This document shows positions 41,759-51,172 of a DNA stretch of 64,000 nt, piece after piece. The notes beneath the pieces were generated by a model. That model was not told the origin of the DNA. It searched no databases and saw only the letters and a program-made list of their open reading frames with translations. Both the position numbers and the translations under genes were made by a program. Positions within the stretch are counted from its first letter, which is position 1, and each line of letters starts with the position of its first letter. Source of the stretch: Endotrypanum monterogeii (lineage: Eukaryota; Euglenozoa; Kinetoplastea; Trypanosomatida; Trypanosomatidae); NCBI GenBank assembly GCA_000333855.2, contig CM007320.1, positions 3,566,090-3,630,089 of the forward strand, written 5' to 3'.

Positions 41759-42868
41759 TCAGTGACTTGGTTGCTGACCAGCAGCGGTGACATCTACGCT
41801 GGCTGCATGAGTAATGTCGGAGAGCTGCTTCGCGCCTTCGTAGGTGAATCCAAACGAGCAGCCACCGACGATGCCGACCAACAGATTACCGCCCAAACCC
41901 TTCCACAGCGCACTCACACCCTCGTTTTTGATGACGCTCTTTACAATTTGCAAGAGGGGAAAGCGCACCCCTTCCACCCGCTTGCCCACCTGCAAGCGAA
42001 GCCGCAGCACGTATATTGGGTTCATGAAAACACCTATGACCATACTCGCTGCGGCGCCGACTCCGCCGTTCACAAGTGCGTTGTCAGTGCACGAGGTGCA
42101 GCAGCGCGGCAACCACTGCTGTACAGGCTGCGGCACCACAGCAGATAACTGTGCCCCTATTGCTGGGGCTGCACCGTATACGCGGCGCTTAAACGACTCA
42201 TACACAAACCACCATGCTCCGGTGAGCGGTGCAACTACGAGCGTCAGCACGGTCCCACGAAATAGACAGCTTACCCCTTGCTCGCGCACCAACGTCATGG
42301 TTGTACGGAAGGCGGACATGTAGTTGTGTTCACTAGAGTAGGAGCTGCCAGCAACCATCTGCACTTGCGAAACGACTGCAAAGGGGTTGAAGATGGGCGT
42401 TGATCCCAGATCAGCCAGAAATCCCGCACCAAAGCTGCGCCACTCCCGTTCTTGTAGCGGCAACTTCTCTTTCCAATACTCAACGAGAAAATAGTAAACA
42501 AGCTCACTCAGAACGGTGCCCGAGATGGCTGCTCCTGCTCCGCGATAGAGGCCCCGAATGCCGTGAGACTGCCGCACCTCCTGAAGTACCTCGGTTGCCG
42601 ACACACGAGTTGTGCAGCACTGCTGACGAGCAATGACCAGGAAGATAGGCTGCCCGAGGAAGCTGTAGGTGAGGGAGGTGAGCCCGAAGGTCATCATGAG
42701 TTTCCCTGGGTCAACATCTGACCAAGAGCGCGTCACTGCAGAGGCGATAGGTGGTGGCGGCAACTCGATTGTATTGTGCAGGCGCGGTGCCGCACTTATC
42801 TCCAGGAGTATATTCCTGGACGTGGATGGCGGGGTGATGTCTGAGGAGTTGACATTTGAAGAACTCAT
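41759..42868 (-). CDS. Divergent mitochondrial carrier family (SLC25) protein
   Basis: 369 residues from the ATG at 42868. Carriers of this family exchange metabolites across the inner mitochondrial membrane with six helices in three repeats of about 100 residues. The three repeats are visible: around 60-155 (QPIFLVIARQQ, then GIRGLYRGAGAAISGTVLSELVYYF), 165-260 (NPFAVVSQVQMV, then GVSCLFRGTVLTLVVAPLTGAWWFVYE) and 270-360 (NPIYVLRLRLQVG, then GVSALWKGLGGNLLVGIVGG). The Px[DE]xx[KR] signature is degenerate: the acidic residue is missing in all three repeats, leaving QPIFLVI, NPFAVVS and NPIYVLR. The first ~55 residues are a polar extension, longer than usual. Substrate unknown; loss of the salt-bridge acid suggests an atypical carrier. 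Confidence 0.83.
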   Translation of the reverse strand: MSSSNVNSSDITPPSTSRNILLEISAAPRLHNTIELPPPPIASAVTRSWSDVDPGKLMMTFGLTSLTYSFLGQPIFLVIARQQCCTTRVSATEVLQEVRQSHGIRGLYRGAGAAISGTVLSELVYYFLVEYWKEKLPLQEREWRSFGAGFLADLGSTPIFNPFAVVSQVQMVAGSSYSSEHNYMSAFRTTMTLVREQGVSCLFRGTVLTLVVAPLTGAWWFVYESFKRRVYGAAPAIGAQLSAVVPQPVQQWLPRCCTSCTDNALVNGGVGAAASMVIGVFMNPIYVLRLRLQVGKRVEGVRFPLLQIVKSVIKNEGVSALWKGLGGNLLVGIVGGCSFGFTYEGAKQLSDITHAASVDVTAAGQQPSH

Positions 42869-43020
42869 CGAGAGTCGACAGTAGATGAGCTATCGGGAGA
42901 TGCAGAGGAAAAAAAAAGAATGTGTGAGAAGAAATTGGCGTACAAACATTGAAAACACAACCAGGACTTCCGACGGCGTCACTATAACACCGAACAGCGC
43001 TGCTCACCCCCGCCCCCCGA

Positions 43021-43056
<36 letters not shown>

Positions 43057-44875
43057 AAAAGGAAACAAAGAAAAAGATAACGTGATGGTGGGAGGAGCAG
43101 GAGGATACAGAAGCGACGTCGCCCGGATATGCTCCCTTTTTTTTTTTGCCACAACGCCTCAATTCACCGAGCAACGAAACTAAGATCGAAGGCGAAAGGG
43201 ATTGTGAGGCAGTACAAAACGAAGAATGGGAAAAGCAGAGACGCCACAACGCAACAGACGCCGCACAAGTCGGAAGAGGGAGGAGGGAGCAGGAGAAGGG
43301 GTGGCGCACCGGTTAACGCGATCTCGCAGTCTCCCCCAGTCTTTGGGTATGTAGTCACTAAAGGGGCTGCTATGTGTACGCGTCCGCGTCACAAAGGTCG
43401 AGAATCACACAAAAATTTGATATGCTGCGATAGAAAGCGAGGTGGCCGTAGGTGAAGAAAAAAGACCTTGCGACAACTAAACATGCGAAATCAGCGTCAG
43501 GTGTAGTCGCGCGAGATAACAAAAATGGACGGAGATGCGCTTGTGAGATGATTTCGGGGAGAGAAACAACAAAGAAGTCGACACCGACACGCGGCGAAAT
43601 CCCAAGCCTAAGACGTCGTGTATTGTCTAGGCTTTCTTCCCTTCCTCTTTTTGTATTGCGTATGACGCTGATGAGCCGACAAAGGGGAAATGTGCGATGT
43701 TCTCTCTCCCTCCGCGTGTTTGTAGACGTGTCTGTGGAGATAGCTTGCCCTCGACTTCGTTCCACGTTCCAGAGATATGCGCTGCGTGCGAAACACCACC
43801 TCTCCTCATACTCGGTGGCGCACACCGGAAACTTCGCTGCCTCCGCAGAAGACCTCTGCACAAGGATGAAGGATTTGCAGAACGAAGGCAGAGATGCTCA
43901 CTTGACTTCACACATTACAGAAACAAGGGGCTGTCGAGTAGCGCAGAGACCGGGTAATAGAGAAGGCGGTTTAGTGGCAGGGGAATGCGATGCGGCCCAA
44001 GCAGCAAGAGTCTCAGAGATGCAGGTGGAGAACGGAAAAAAAAAACCAGCAGTGGAAATGGATGAGCGGCTGTGAGCTGTGTCATTCACTCTTTTCCTTC
44101 TTTCTCAGCTGTTTCCTTTCGGGGGAAAAAAAACAATAAACAGTCAAGGACAACAGCACGACACAAACGAAAATGTGGAAGTGCGTATAGATGTGTGAAA
44201 ACGTGATAGGTATCCCCTGGGGTGGGCGGGCCAGGGGAGGGGGATTGCGAAAAACCGTACTGCTGTCGTAGTGAACACTCGAGGGAACACGTACATCCAC
44301 CGGCTGATTTACTTGGGTCAGCGTCGGCACCGAAGTGCAGTGGTATGATGTCGCATAGAAGTCAATCGAGTCAGAAAGCAGCGAGGGGGAGCAGCAAGAT
44401 GAGATGCACGGGAAGACAATGACCCCACGCCGCCGACAGGAGGGGTGAGGGCAGAGAGAGGATGGGGACGGTGGCGCTCGGCAACAGCGACGGAATGCTG
44501 TTACCATGCAGTGCCTCAAGGAGCAACACTCTAGAGGGGAACGGATATGGGGGTTATTTGGCGCTCTTTTTTCGCCCACATGCCGCCGCCGTCGGAAACA
44601 GTCGCCAGCAACCGTGCGTGATCCCAGCTTTCGCTCCTACCAGAGCGAAGAGCAAGCCCAAGCTCGCGAGAGTCGGCAGTTTTTTTTTTTTGGTGGTTTT
44701 TTGTCCTCACTTCCTTTTTTTTCTTTTCGTCTTTTCTCTCTCACACCCCATATTGATCTCGTCCAGCGCTATGTAGATGATACCAGGGCACACCTGTGCT
44801 CCCTATCCGTGTCGAGAGCTGAAGCTGCTGTCTCTGCAGAGTGGAGACGCAAACAAAAAGAGGTGAGCGGGGCGG
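42869..44875. other. Spacer between many-pass membrane protein gene and carrier gene
   Basis: 2 kb without a supported gene. (CA)n at 43022-43054, a T10 run at about 43138-43147, and a moderately GC-rich block at 43370-44075 that happens to be open on both strands (207 codons on plus from a GTG, 163 on minus), without protein-like composition. Confidence 0.5.
43022..43054. repeat. (CA)n dinucleotide repeat
   Basis: About 16 CA units in the spacer between the carrier gene and the many-pass membrane protein gene. Confidence 0.95.
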
Positions 44876-46102
44876 CTACAGGACAATGATATCGGCGGTG
44901 ACATCGGGGCCACTGCTAAAGAGCTCCCAGCCAAACCGATGGTAGTAGTGGGCGAGCGCACCTCCCGCAGAAAGCAACCAGACCAGGAGAATAAGAAGTC
45001 CCTGTGTCACCGGGGAAATGGGGCCAATATACACAAAATATGACATCAAGCACGTCACCACCGCCACCGCCATCGCTGATCGGATGACCTCCTCTACAGC
45101 TTCGGCTGTGGCAACGTGTCGACGCCATGACAAGACACAGAGGCTGAGAAACAAAACAGTGGCAATGACGTACACCACAACTAATCTCAGAAGCCCTGAC
45201 GTCATAGCCGTCACCTTCAGAGTCCACATCAACAGCTCACAGAGAAGGCCGTCGATACGAGGCTCCAGCGAGTAGTACACCACAGCCTGGCCACCAAGCA
45301 GCCGGATGGATGCGATGCAGGCATCGACGCAGAGAAACGACATGGCGATCAGAAGCCACGCAACGAGACTTCCAATCCAGTGGGTACCGCTGCCGCAGAC
45401 GCGCGAATGCACGGTTTCAGTCTTACTCGCAGGTGCTGCATCGCATGGCAGGAGACGGCTGGCACAGAAGAGCACCATCAGCAGCAGTGACGAGGGCAAC
45501 CAGGAGCTCCACTGAAACCATAGTCGAAGGCGGTCTCCGTGTGATTCCACATAAAAAGGATTGAAGCGCTTCGCGGGCAGATAAAGCAGTCCGAAAAGAA
45601 GCCCCACCAGCCCCACAGAGATCAAAATACCTATACAGATGAGAAAGAAGGTGCCACCCAGTGTTTCAGGAAGATTGAACATTGCGAAGGCGTATGACCT
45701 CCCCGTCGCCGTTGTGTGTGTGAAAATGTAGAGGTATAGCAGAAGCCCGATTGCGACAACTGCCAGCGTCTGCACTACGACCCACGACAGAAACGTGTTG
45801 GGAATGAGTCGCGTGACAGTGGCGGAGACGCGCTCGAAGCGATAGTGACCCACTTCAATGAGCATAAAAGGAGCAACACGCCTAAGCAGGTTGGCCAGGA
45901 GCACAAAAAATACCACAAAAGCGAGCGTCATGTTGACAGTGGGCGGGTAGAGATGACTGGCATTGATCATAACGACTACGTACATAAAAAATGCGATGAC
46001 CTCCAGCACCACCGGCGCCACAGTCTGCACGCTGTGAAAGACCTCTGCTGACACGGCAGCAATCACCGGTGTGTCATGGGGAACACTGTCGAAGGTTACC
46101 AT
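44876..46102 (-). CDS. Many-pass membrane protein of unknown function, 408 residues
   Basis: Not recognised. The start is the ATG at 46102. About nine or ten hydrophobic segments can be counted, at roughly 28-46, 57-72, 102-128, 147-173, 202-218, 243-262, 302-322, 340-358 and 365-385. Polar loops contain RFERVSATVTRLIP (87-100), FNPFYVESHGDRLRLWFQWSS (181-201) and a Cys-containing lumenal-type loop CDAAPASKTETVHSRVCGSG (220-239). The C-terminal tail is YYHRFGWELFSSGPDV. There is no cleavable signal and no transporter signature that I can name. It sits between the Z-alpha-like gene and the carrier gene. The gene is real by length, composition and codon use; function unassigned. Confidence 0.78.
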   Translation of the reverse strand: MVTFDSVPHDTPVIAAVSAEVFHSVQTVAPVVLEVIAFFMYVVVMINASHLYPPTVNMTLAFVVFFVLLANLLRRVAPFMLIEVGHYRFERVSATVTRLIPNTFLSWVVVQTLAVVAIGLLLYLYIFTHTTATGRSYAFAMFNLPETLGGTFFLICIGILISVGLVGLLFGLLYLPAKRFNPFYVESHGDRLRLWFQWSSWLPSSLLLMVLFCASRLLPCDAAPASKTETVHSRVCGSGTHWIGSLVAWLLIAMSFLCVDACIASIRLLGGQAVVYYSLEPRIDGLLCELLMWTLKVTAMTSGLLRLVVVYVIATVLFLSLCVLSWRRHVATAEAVEEVIRSAMAVAVVTCLMSYFVYIGPISPVTQGLLILLVWLLSAGGALAHYYHRFGWELFSSGPDVTADIIVL

Positions 46103-47042
46103 GACTGCTATATGTGTTTGCAGGTCTGCGTATAGCCCACGTGGGGTGATTCAGCGCAGGAGGGGGGGGAGGATACCCCAAGTGCACTTGCCGAAGAGCT
46201 AGAAACCTTCAAGACGAACGCCAGAGAAAAAAATCACCCGACGATTTTTTTGAAGACTCTCCGGAAGTGTGTGGGGTGTCCGTGTTTAGTTACGGCTGTC
46301 GAAGTGCCTCAACCCACAACATGATGTGGATCACTTTTGGATGACATTATTGCCGAACGAAGCGAAGTAGAGAGAAAATGGGAAGGAGAAGGATACGAGG
46401 CAATGAAGAGAGGAAACTCTGGAAGGACACACACACACACACACAGCGACCGTGGATCGTGGTCAGTCGAGCCCCAAGTGACCAGAGATACAAATACGTA
46501 GATGTGAGGACGGTGAAGTGTACACCCATGTCAACGCCCTCCGTCAACTGCAACCAAACACCGACAGCCTCGTGGCTTTCCTAGATGACAGTTCTTCTCT
46601 TTCCGTTACAGCGAGTCTTTTCCACGCCCACCGCCTTGTTGCCTTTTAGCCGTCAATTCCGCATTTACCTGGAACACGGAGCACAGGAAGGATACTCCAC
46701 CAGCCACAGAGTCGCTCGAGGTGATCCGATGACTCAGCCGTTACCGGTGGCATGCGCGAATGGCAGAAAAATCTAAAAAGTCCCGAACGCACCAGCGACA
46801 CCGTACGCCTGCACAAATAACTTCAGAGGAACGTTACGGCAGCAAGATGAGTTCAGCTCCCTCCCTCCCTTCAGGATATAAAGGCGCACATGCTGGGACC
46901 TGTGGACTAATTGTCGGAAGAGAAAAAAAAAAGGCTGCACTCGAAACACGCCGCTTTTGCCGCCGTGGTCATAATCACCCTGCTTCACCCATGTTGTCAC
47001 CGAAATTTGTGTACAGATGTATTTCCATTCCATTTTTTTTTC
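46103..47042. other. Spacer between Z-alpha-like gene and many-pass membrane protein gene
   Basis: No supported gene. A G8 run lies near 46161-46168, (CA)n at 46429-46444 and an A10 run at about 46923-46932. A short open frame on minus (46773-47033) has no protein-like composition. Confidence 0.5.
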
Positions 47043-47606
47043 TCATCGCCACACATAGGTGCCTAGGTGGGTTACCTCACGAACCAGAAGTCCTGCCTCA
47101 CGCAGCCGTTTGAATACTGCCGGGGCGCTGCGCTGGTATTGCACAGGGAGTTCCATAATGTAATAGTGGATGTCCTTGCCTGGGAGCGCTTGCACTAGGC
47201 TTACGATGGCACTCTCCAAATCGCAAGAAATCTGCGGAGCAGCAGACACAGATGTATCGGCGGGCATCTCAGGGGCTGTCGGTGCCCTGGGTGGGGCGTG
47301 CCGGAGAAGTGACAAGTCCTCATCGTCTGCGTTGTGAGGTCGCACTTCATGTCTTTTGGGATTGGAAAACAGCGGATACCAGCGCGGGGCGGCATCTTTT
47401 CCATCGGCGCGGTCAATATCGATCTTGCCATTGCGCTTCAAAACGCCCCAGAGAAGGTGGTTCAGGTGCATTACGTTGTCACCGCCAAAGTATCGATTGG
47501 CGTAATAGGCACTTGTCATCCCCGGGTCTCTGCGGATGGTTTGAAGAAGACTACCAGGAGTTAACGGACGATCGACACCCACAAGTCGCGCGGCGCTTCG
47601 CCTCAT
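47043..47606 (-). CDS. Tandem winged-helix protein with Z-alpha-like domain, candidate RBP7910 orthologue
   Basis: 187 residues from the ATG at 47606; the five upstream codons begin at a GTG. The N-terminus MRRSAARLVGV is Arg/Ala-rich and presequence-like. Residues ~17-78 form a winged helix that resembles the Z-alpha fold of ADAR1 and ZBP1: LNHLLWGVLKRNGKIDI matches the recognition helix and turn (consensus INRVLYSLAKKGKL), and AAPRWYPL matches the wing (PPLWKI). The key positions are Asn49, an aromatic Trp53 in place of the usual Tyr, Pro74 and Trp76. A second, more divergent winged helix occupies ~126-187 (AVFKRLREAGLLVREVTH, ending TYVWR). In T. brucei RBP7910, reported to have Z-DNA-type domains and to associate with the RNA-editing substrate-binding complex, sits close to the phosphoglycerate mutase locus, as this gene does here. 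Confidence 0.72.
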   Translation of the reverse strand: MRRSAARLVGVDRPLTPGSLLQTIRRDPGMTSAYYANRYFGGDNVMHLNHLLWGVLKRNGKIDIDRADGKDAAPRWYPLFSNPKRHEVRPHNADDEDLSLLRHAPPRAPTAPEMPADTSVSAAPQISCDLESAIVSLVQALPGKDIHYYIMELPVQYQRSAPAVFKRLREAGLLVREVTHLGTYVWR

Positions 47607-49299
47607 GATGAAAAACCACACAATGAAGGACTAAAGATTGCGACAGGAAAGAATGGGCTCGCACCACCGTGAGGGGGGGGGGCGGTGGGGAAGCACCCGA
47701 CCTCAAAAGGCAGCGAGAAGAGCTTTTCCAGACCGATAAGCGTGGGGATGCAGCGTACACAAAGGAGAGGGGCAAGCACACACACGCACACACTGGAAAA
47801 AAGGTGTCCACGGGGCTCTTGCAGTATACGGTGTTTCAGAAAAAGATGATTGTATGAGAGACTTGACAGAATGGGTATGCGGCTGCAATTCACACGAACA
47901 CGCATTCGAAAGGTGTAAGACTCAAATTTGGTAGTCGGCTGTGTTGCTTCCTGAGATACCTGTACCTATATATATATATATATATATAAGCGTGAAACAT
48001 GAACCCGATATTTCTATGGCTCTTGGAGGCACTAACAAGAGCGTACCGCGTGTAGCGCCACCTGCACCACCCCTCCCATCGGTGTAAAGGAAACAGACAA
48101 ACACAGGCGAAAATTTGCATCCCCCCCACACACACACACTAGTGCCGCCACCAACACCTTCCAAGCAGGCTAGCATAATACTATGAAAACGCTTTGTTTT
48201 TTTTTTGTAAATTTTCCTTGTATAGAAATGTGAGACTGTTTCTCCGCGTGCACGTGCTTGTTAGTGTGAGGATACGGTCAAATATATATAAATATATATA
48301 TTTATATTCCAAGATCATCACACAAATGGGAAGAAACACTGATAGTCACTCGACACACACACACACACAAGAAAGTAACACATCAGATGCTGACTGGCAA
48401 ACACCAAGAACGGCACGCGTAATGGATAAAACACCGGCGTAAAGAAAAAAAACATCGGCAAGCTGACAAACAGAGACAGGCACCCCGAGGAACAGGGAAA
48501 GGACGGCTACGAAACAAACCACACTGGAGAGTCGCGCTTCCAGAGGTCGCCGTGAAAAAGAAAGAATAAAAAAGGAGATGAAAGCACATTTCCATAACTG
48601 CGCGCCGACAAAGTAGCTCACGCGTTCTGACAAAAAACATAGGTGTACCGTAGATGGGAGGAAGTTGATGAGGTAGGGAAGGTCTAATGCGCAGAGGAAA
48701 GAGCCAGGAGGTTTCTGTCAAAACGGGGCGGGGGGAGACTGAAACTCCTTTGATACAACGCAAGAGAATTCTAAAAAAAAAAAAAGACCTCGCAGAGATG
48801 CTCTCACATTCTCTCCATCAGTGTGTATTTGTTTGTAGAGCCGTTCCCGTTCAATGGAAGATGCCTCGGGAACACCTACACAACGCCAACGCAACTCAAG
48901 ACGGCATGCAGGGAAGCCAGCAGATTGCGAGTTGGTCTTCCCAGACCCGAAACTCAACTCAGGGCCTCACCAAGACCAACAGAAATAAATTCACAAAAAA
49001 TAGTCCAATACGCGACTTTCTATATGAAAAAAAAAAAGAGGATTCCTGGTAAGTTCGCAAAAAAAAAAATCACACATGTGAAAGGAGGGGGGAGTCCACG
49101 CACTCCCCCCACAAAAAAAAACACCAAAACAGAAATTGATACACTGACGGACCAATTCTGTTGCCATCAAGCACGGCCAAGATAAAAAAAAAAGAGAAAT
49201 TGAAGTACGCGGAAATGAGTCGGCAATGGTGCGTCGTTGGAGGAGGGTCGAGTACTCATCTCCACGGTCGCTCTTTCTGTACGCCTTTGAGAGACCTTA
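47607..49299. other. Spacer between SAS6-like gene and Z-alpha-like gene
   Basis: 1.7 kb without a supported gene. (TA)n at 47969-47989, an AT-rich tract at about 48283-48308, (CA)n at about 48354-48368, A12 runs near 48771-48784 and 49027-49038, and a G8 run near 47673-47681. Confidence 0.5.
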
Positions 49300-49893
49300 T
49301 CAGCGACGACCAGGGCCGGATCGCTTAATCTGCTCTGTTACTAAATCCAGCCGTGCACGGATCGCGCTGTAGCGGTACTGCGCCTGTTCACGAACTACCT
49401 CAGGGGTGGAAACGCGAAACGGCAACACCAGCACACTGACCAGCTTGTACTCTAGATTCTCTACAAACTCCAAGTTGGCGGTTCCGTCGTCGCCGAGGAG
49501 GAGCGCCGCAATGAAACGCCCGGGCTCTCGGATGCACCGGTTAAACATCTTCAGTAGCGTCATCAAGAACTCCGAAAATTCACACACGAGATTTTGATCC
49601 TCGCGGAGTCGAAGAAACCCCTGATCATTGATGATGCAGGTGTAGTGGAAAAATATATCCGATTCAGAGGTCACCTCCACACGAAGACTAGAGAGGTTGC
49701 GCTCCTCTCCATTGGTGAGCACTTTGATCTTCATCGGCTCCAGCGAGCCGGCAGAAGACTGCCCACCTCGCATGGTGCGCAGTTCACATGGCACCTCGCG
49801 GTCGTAGACAAGGCGCGAGCCATCGGCTAACGAGGGATCCGCCTGCTGAATGGCTATGAAGTCCTGCTCCAACTGTGATAATAGATCCGGCAT
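49300..49893 (-). CDS. SAS6L: SAS6-like protein (SAS6L), basal-body/flagellum base
   Basis: 197 residues from the ATG at 49893. A longer open frame reaches an ATG at 50259, but it reads through what look like splice signals in sense (C/T tracts ending in AG, for example near 50195 and 50060), so the shorter start is preferred. The product matches the N-terminal head (PISA) domain of SAS-6: KIKVLTNGEERNLSSLRVEVTSESDIFFHYTCIINDQGF, then LVCEFSEFLMTLLKMF, and GTANLEFVENLEYKLVSVLVLPF. The long coiled coil that follows this domain in SAS-6 is absent; only a short helix ends the protein. This is the architecture of SAS6-like proteins of kinetoplastids and apicomplexans, found at the flagellum base in T. 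brucei and at the conoid in Toxoplasma. Confidence 0.82.
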   Translation of the reverse strand: MPDLLSQLEQDFIAIQQADPSLADGSRLVYDREVPCELRTMRGGQSSAGSLEPMKIKVLTNGEERNLSSLRVEVTSESDIFFHYTCIINDQGFLRLREDQNLVCEFSEFLMTLLKMFNRCIREPGRFIAALLLGDDGTANLEFVENLEYKLVSVLVLPFRVSTPEVVREQAQYRYSAIRARLDLVTEQIKRSGPGRR

Positions 49894-50890
49894 AAGTGTA
49901 GCGCGTACCGCAGTTGCCTGTGTGTTGTTGGTCAGTTCTGCCTGACGAGGCGTCTCAAACAAAGCAGCTGGAATGTGTCGGCTGGGGAGGCGGCGAGCCA
50001 GAGTCGTTATAAGCTGCCCAAGTGCCGCTACGGGATGTCGCCTCGAGTCGGCGTTGCTCACCGTCTGGTTGGGGTTATGCACAGATGATAGAGATGGGGG
50101 GAAAAGTGATATGGAGTACTGAGTGGGAAGTAGCGCCTTCAATGAGCGATGAGCTGTGGTTGGGTGCGTGCCCACTGGAGAGGTGATGATGGCTATGCGG
50201 AAAAAGAAGAGTGGAAACTTCAGTGTTGGCAACGGGCGCGGTGCTGACGATGAGACCATTCATGCACTCGGTAGTCAAGTAAGCATACAGGCAGCATCAG
50301 AAGGGGGTGGAGCGTACAAGTTGACATCAAGAGTCATGGTGCGTGAGAAGGGAGGGTAACCCTTCACCAGCGCATAACATCTCATGTGCTCTCGGAGAAT
50401 CGCATTGAGCTACCTTTCCAGGATGTCTACAAACGTACGAATGTTGGTGTGCATATATATATATATACTTCTTATTGCCCCACCCCTCACTTATCACAGT
50501 GAAAGGTGAGCCTGCCACGAGCCGCACGGTGCTTCAAGTCCCGGTGCAGGTGTGATCGAGTTGCCTCGGATACGCCTGAACTTTTATGCACTTGGGCGAA
50601 TCAGTCATTGTATCGGTTCATTTACCTCCTGCCTTAACTTTTGTGCGTGCGGTAGTGTGTGCTAGGGAGCCTGGCCGGAAAACTACACAAAAAAATATGT
50701 ATTGTGTGAACAGTATCAATGAGGAGAATACGAGCTGGAAGACGCTCCATGTGAGTTTATCTTCTCATGATAATAGCTCATTTGGCATAGAGGCATCTTC
50801 TCTCCTATCGAGAACACGCTGCTGGCTGATACGTGGTGACAGAAGCGAGTCGTGCAGCTTCAGCCGCGAGGTTGTCTTGTTGCTCTTGGT
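49894..50890. other. Spacer between small membrane protein gene and SAS6-like gene
   Basis: Holds the SAS6-like 5' region with candidate acceptors and, further upstream in sense, a (TA)n tract at 50453-50467. No additional gene is supported. Confidence 0.5.
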
Positions 50891-51172
50891 TCAGAGGCGG
50901 TAGCCCTTCTGTACGGGAGGCTTATTGGTGAAGTAGACCTCTTCCACCATCTCACGCTGGCGTACGCAATCCACACAAACACCGCCGCCGTCCTTCTGCC
51001 GATCAGAGTTCCACTTGAACGTGTAGGCGATACCCCCCACAGCAAAGAGGAGCGTCATCGGGAGGAGGTAGTTGAGCTTCCGAGTCCATGTTTGTTTTTG
51101 AGACTCCATGGCCACCATGCGAGGCGATTTGGCTGCCATGCTCGCCGCACTCTTGATGCCAGATATATTCAT
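50891..51172 (-). CDS. Small single-helix membrane protein, CxxC-containing, 93 residues
   Basis: Not recognised. ATG at 51172; internal Met12, Met19 and Met22 are alternative starts, and upstream codons look like leader. The N-terminus is basic and Ser/Ala-rich (SAASMAAKSPRM), compatible with mitochondrial targeting. One hydrophobic helix lies at about 36-54 (YLLPMTLLFAVGGIAYTFKW), then a Gly-rich turn with Cys-Val-Asp-Cys (67-70) and a tail EEVYFTNKPPVQKGYRL. The layout (one helix near the N-terminus, polar C-terminal half with a CxxC) resembles small assembly factors or subunits of mitochondrial respiratory complexes, but I cannot name a family. Confidence 0.65.
   Translation of the reverse strand: MNISGIKSAASMAAKSPRMVAMESQKQTWTRKLNYLLPMTLLFAVGGIAYTFKWNSDRQKDGGGVCVDCVRQREMVEEVYFTNKPPVQKGYRL

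Noticed and set aside
43370..44075. Long overlapping frames on both strands
   Set aside because: The 207-codon frame on plus starts at GTG and has no domain; open frames on both strands point to base composition rather than coding.
49894..50259. In-frame extension of the SAS6-like protein to an upstream ATG
   Set aside because: The added 122 residues have no SAS-6 similarity and cross probable splice acceptors; the inner ATG gives a compact protein of expected architecture.
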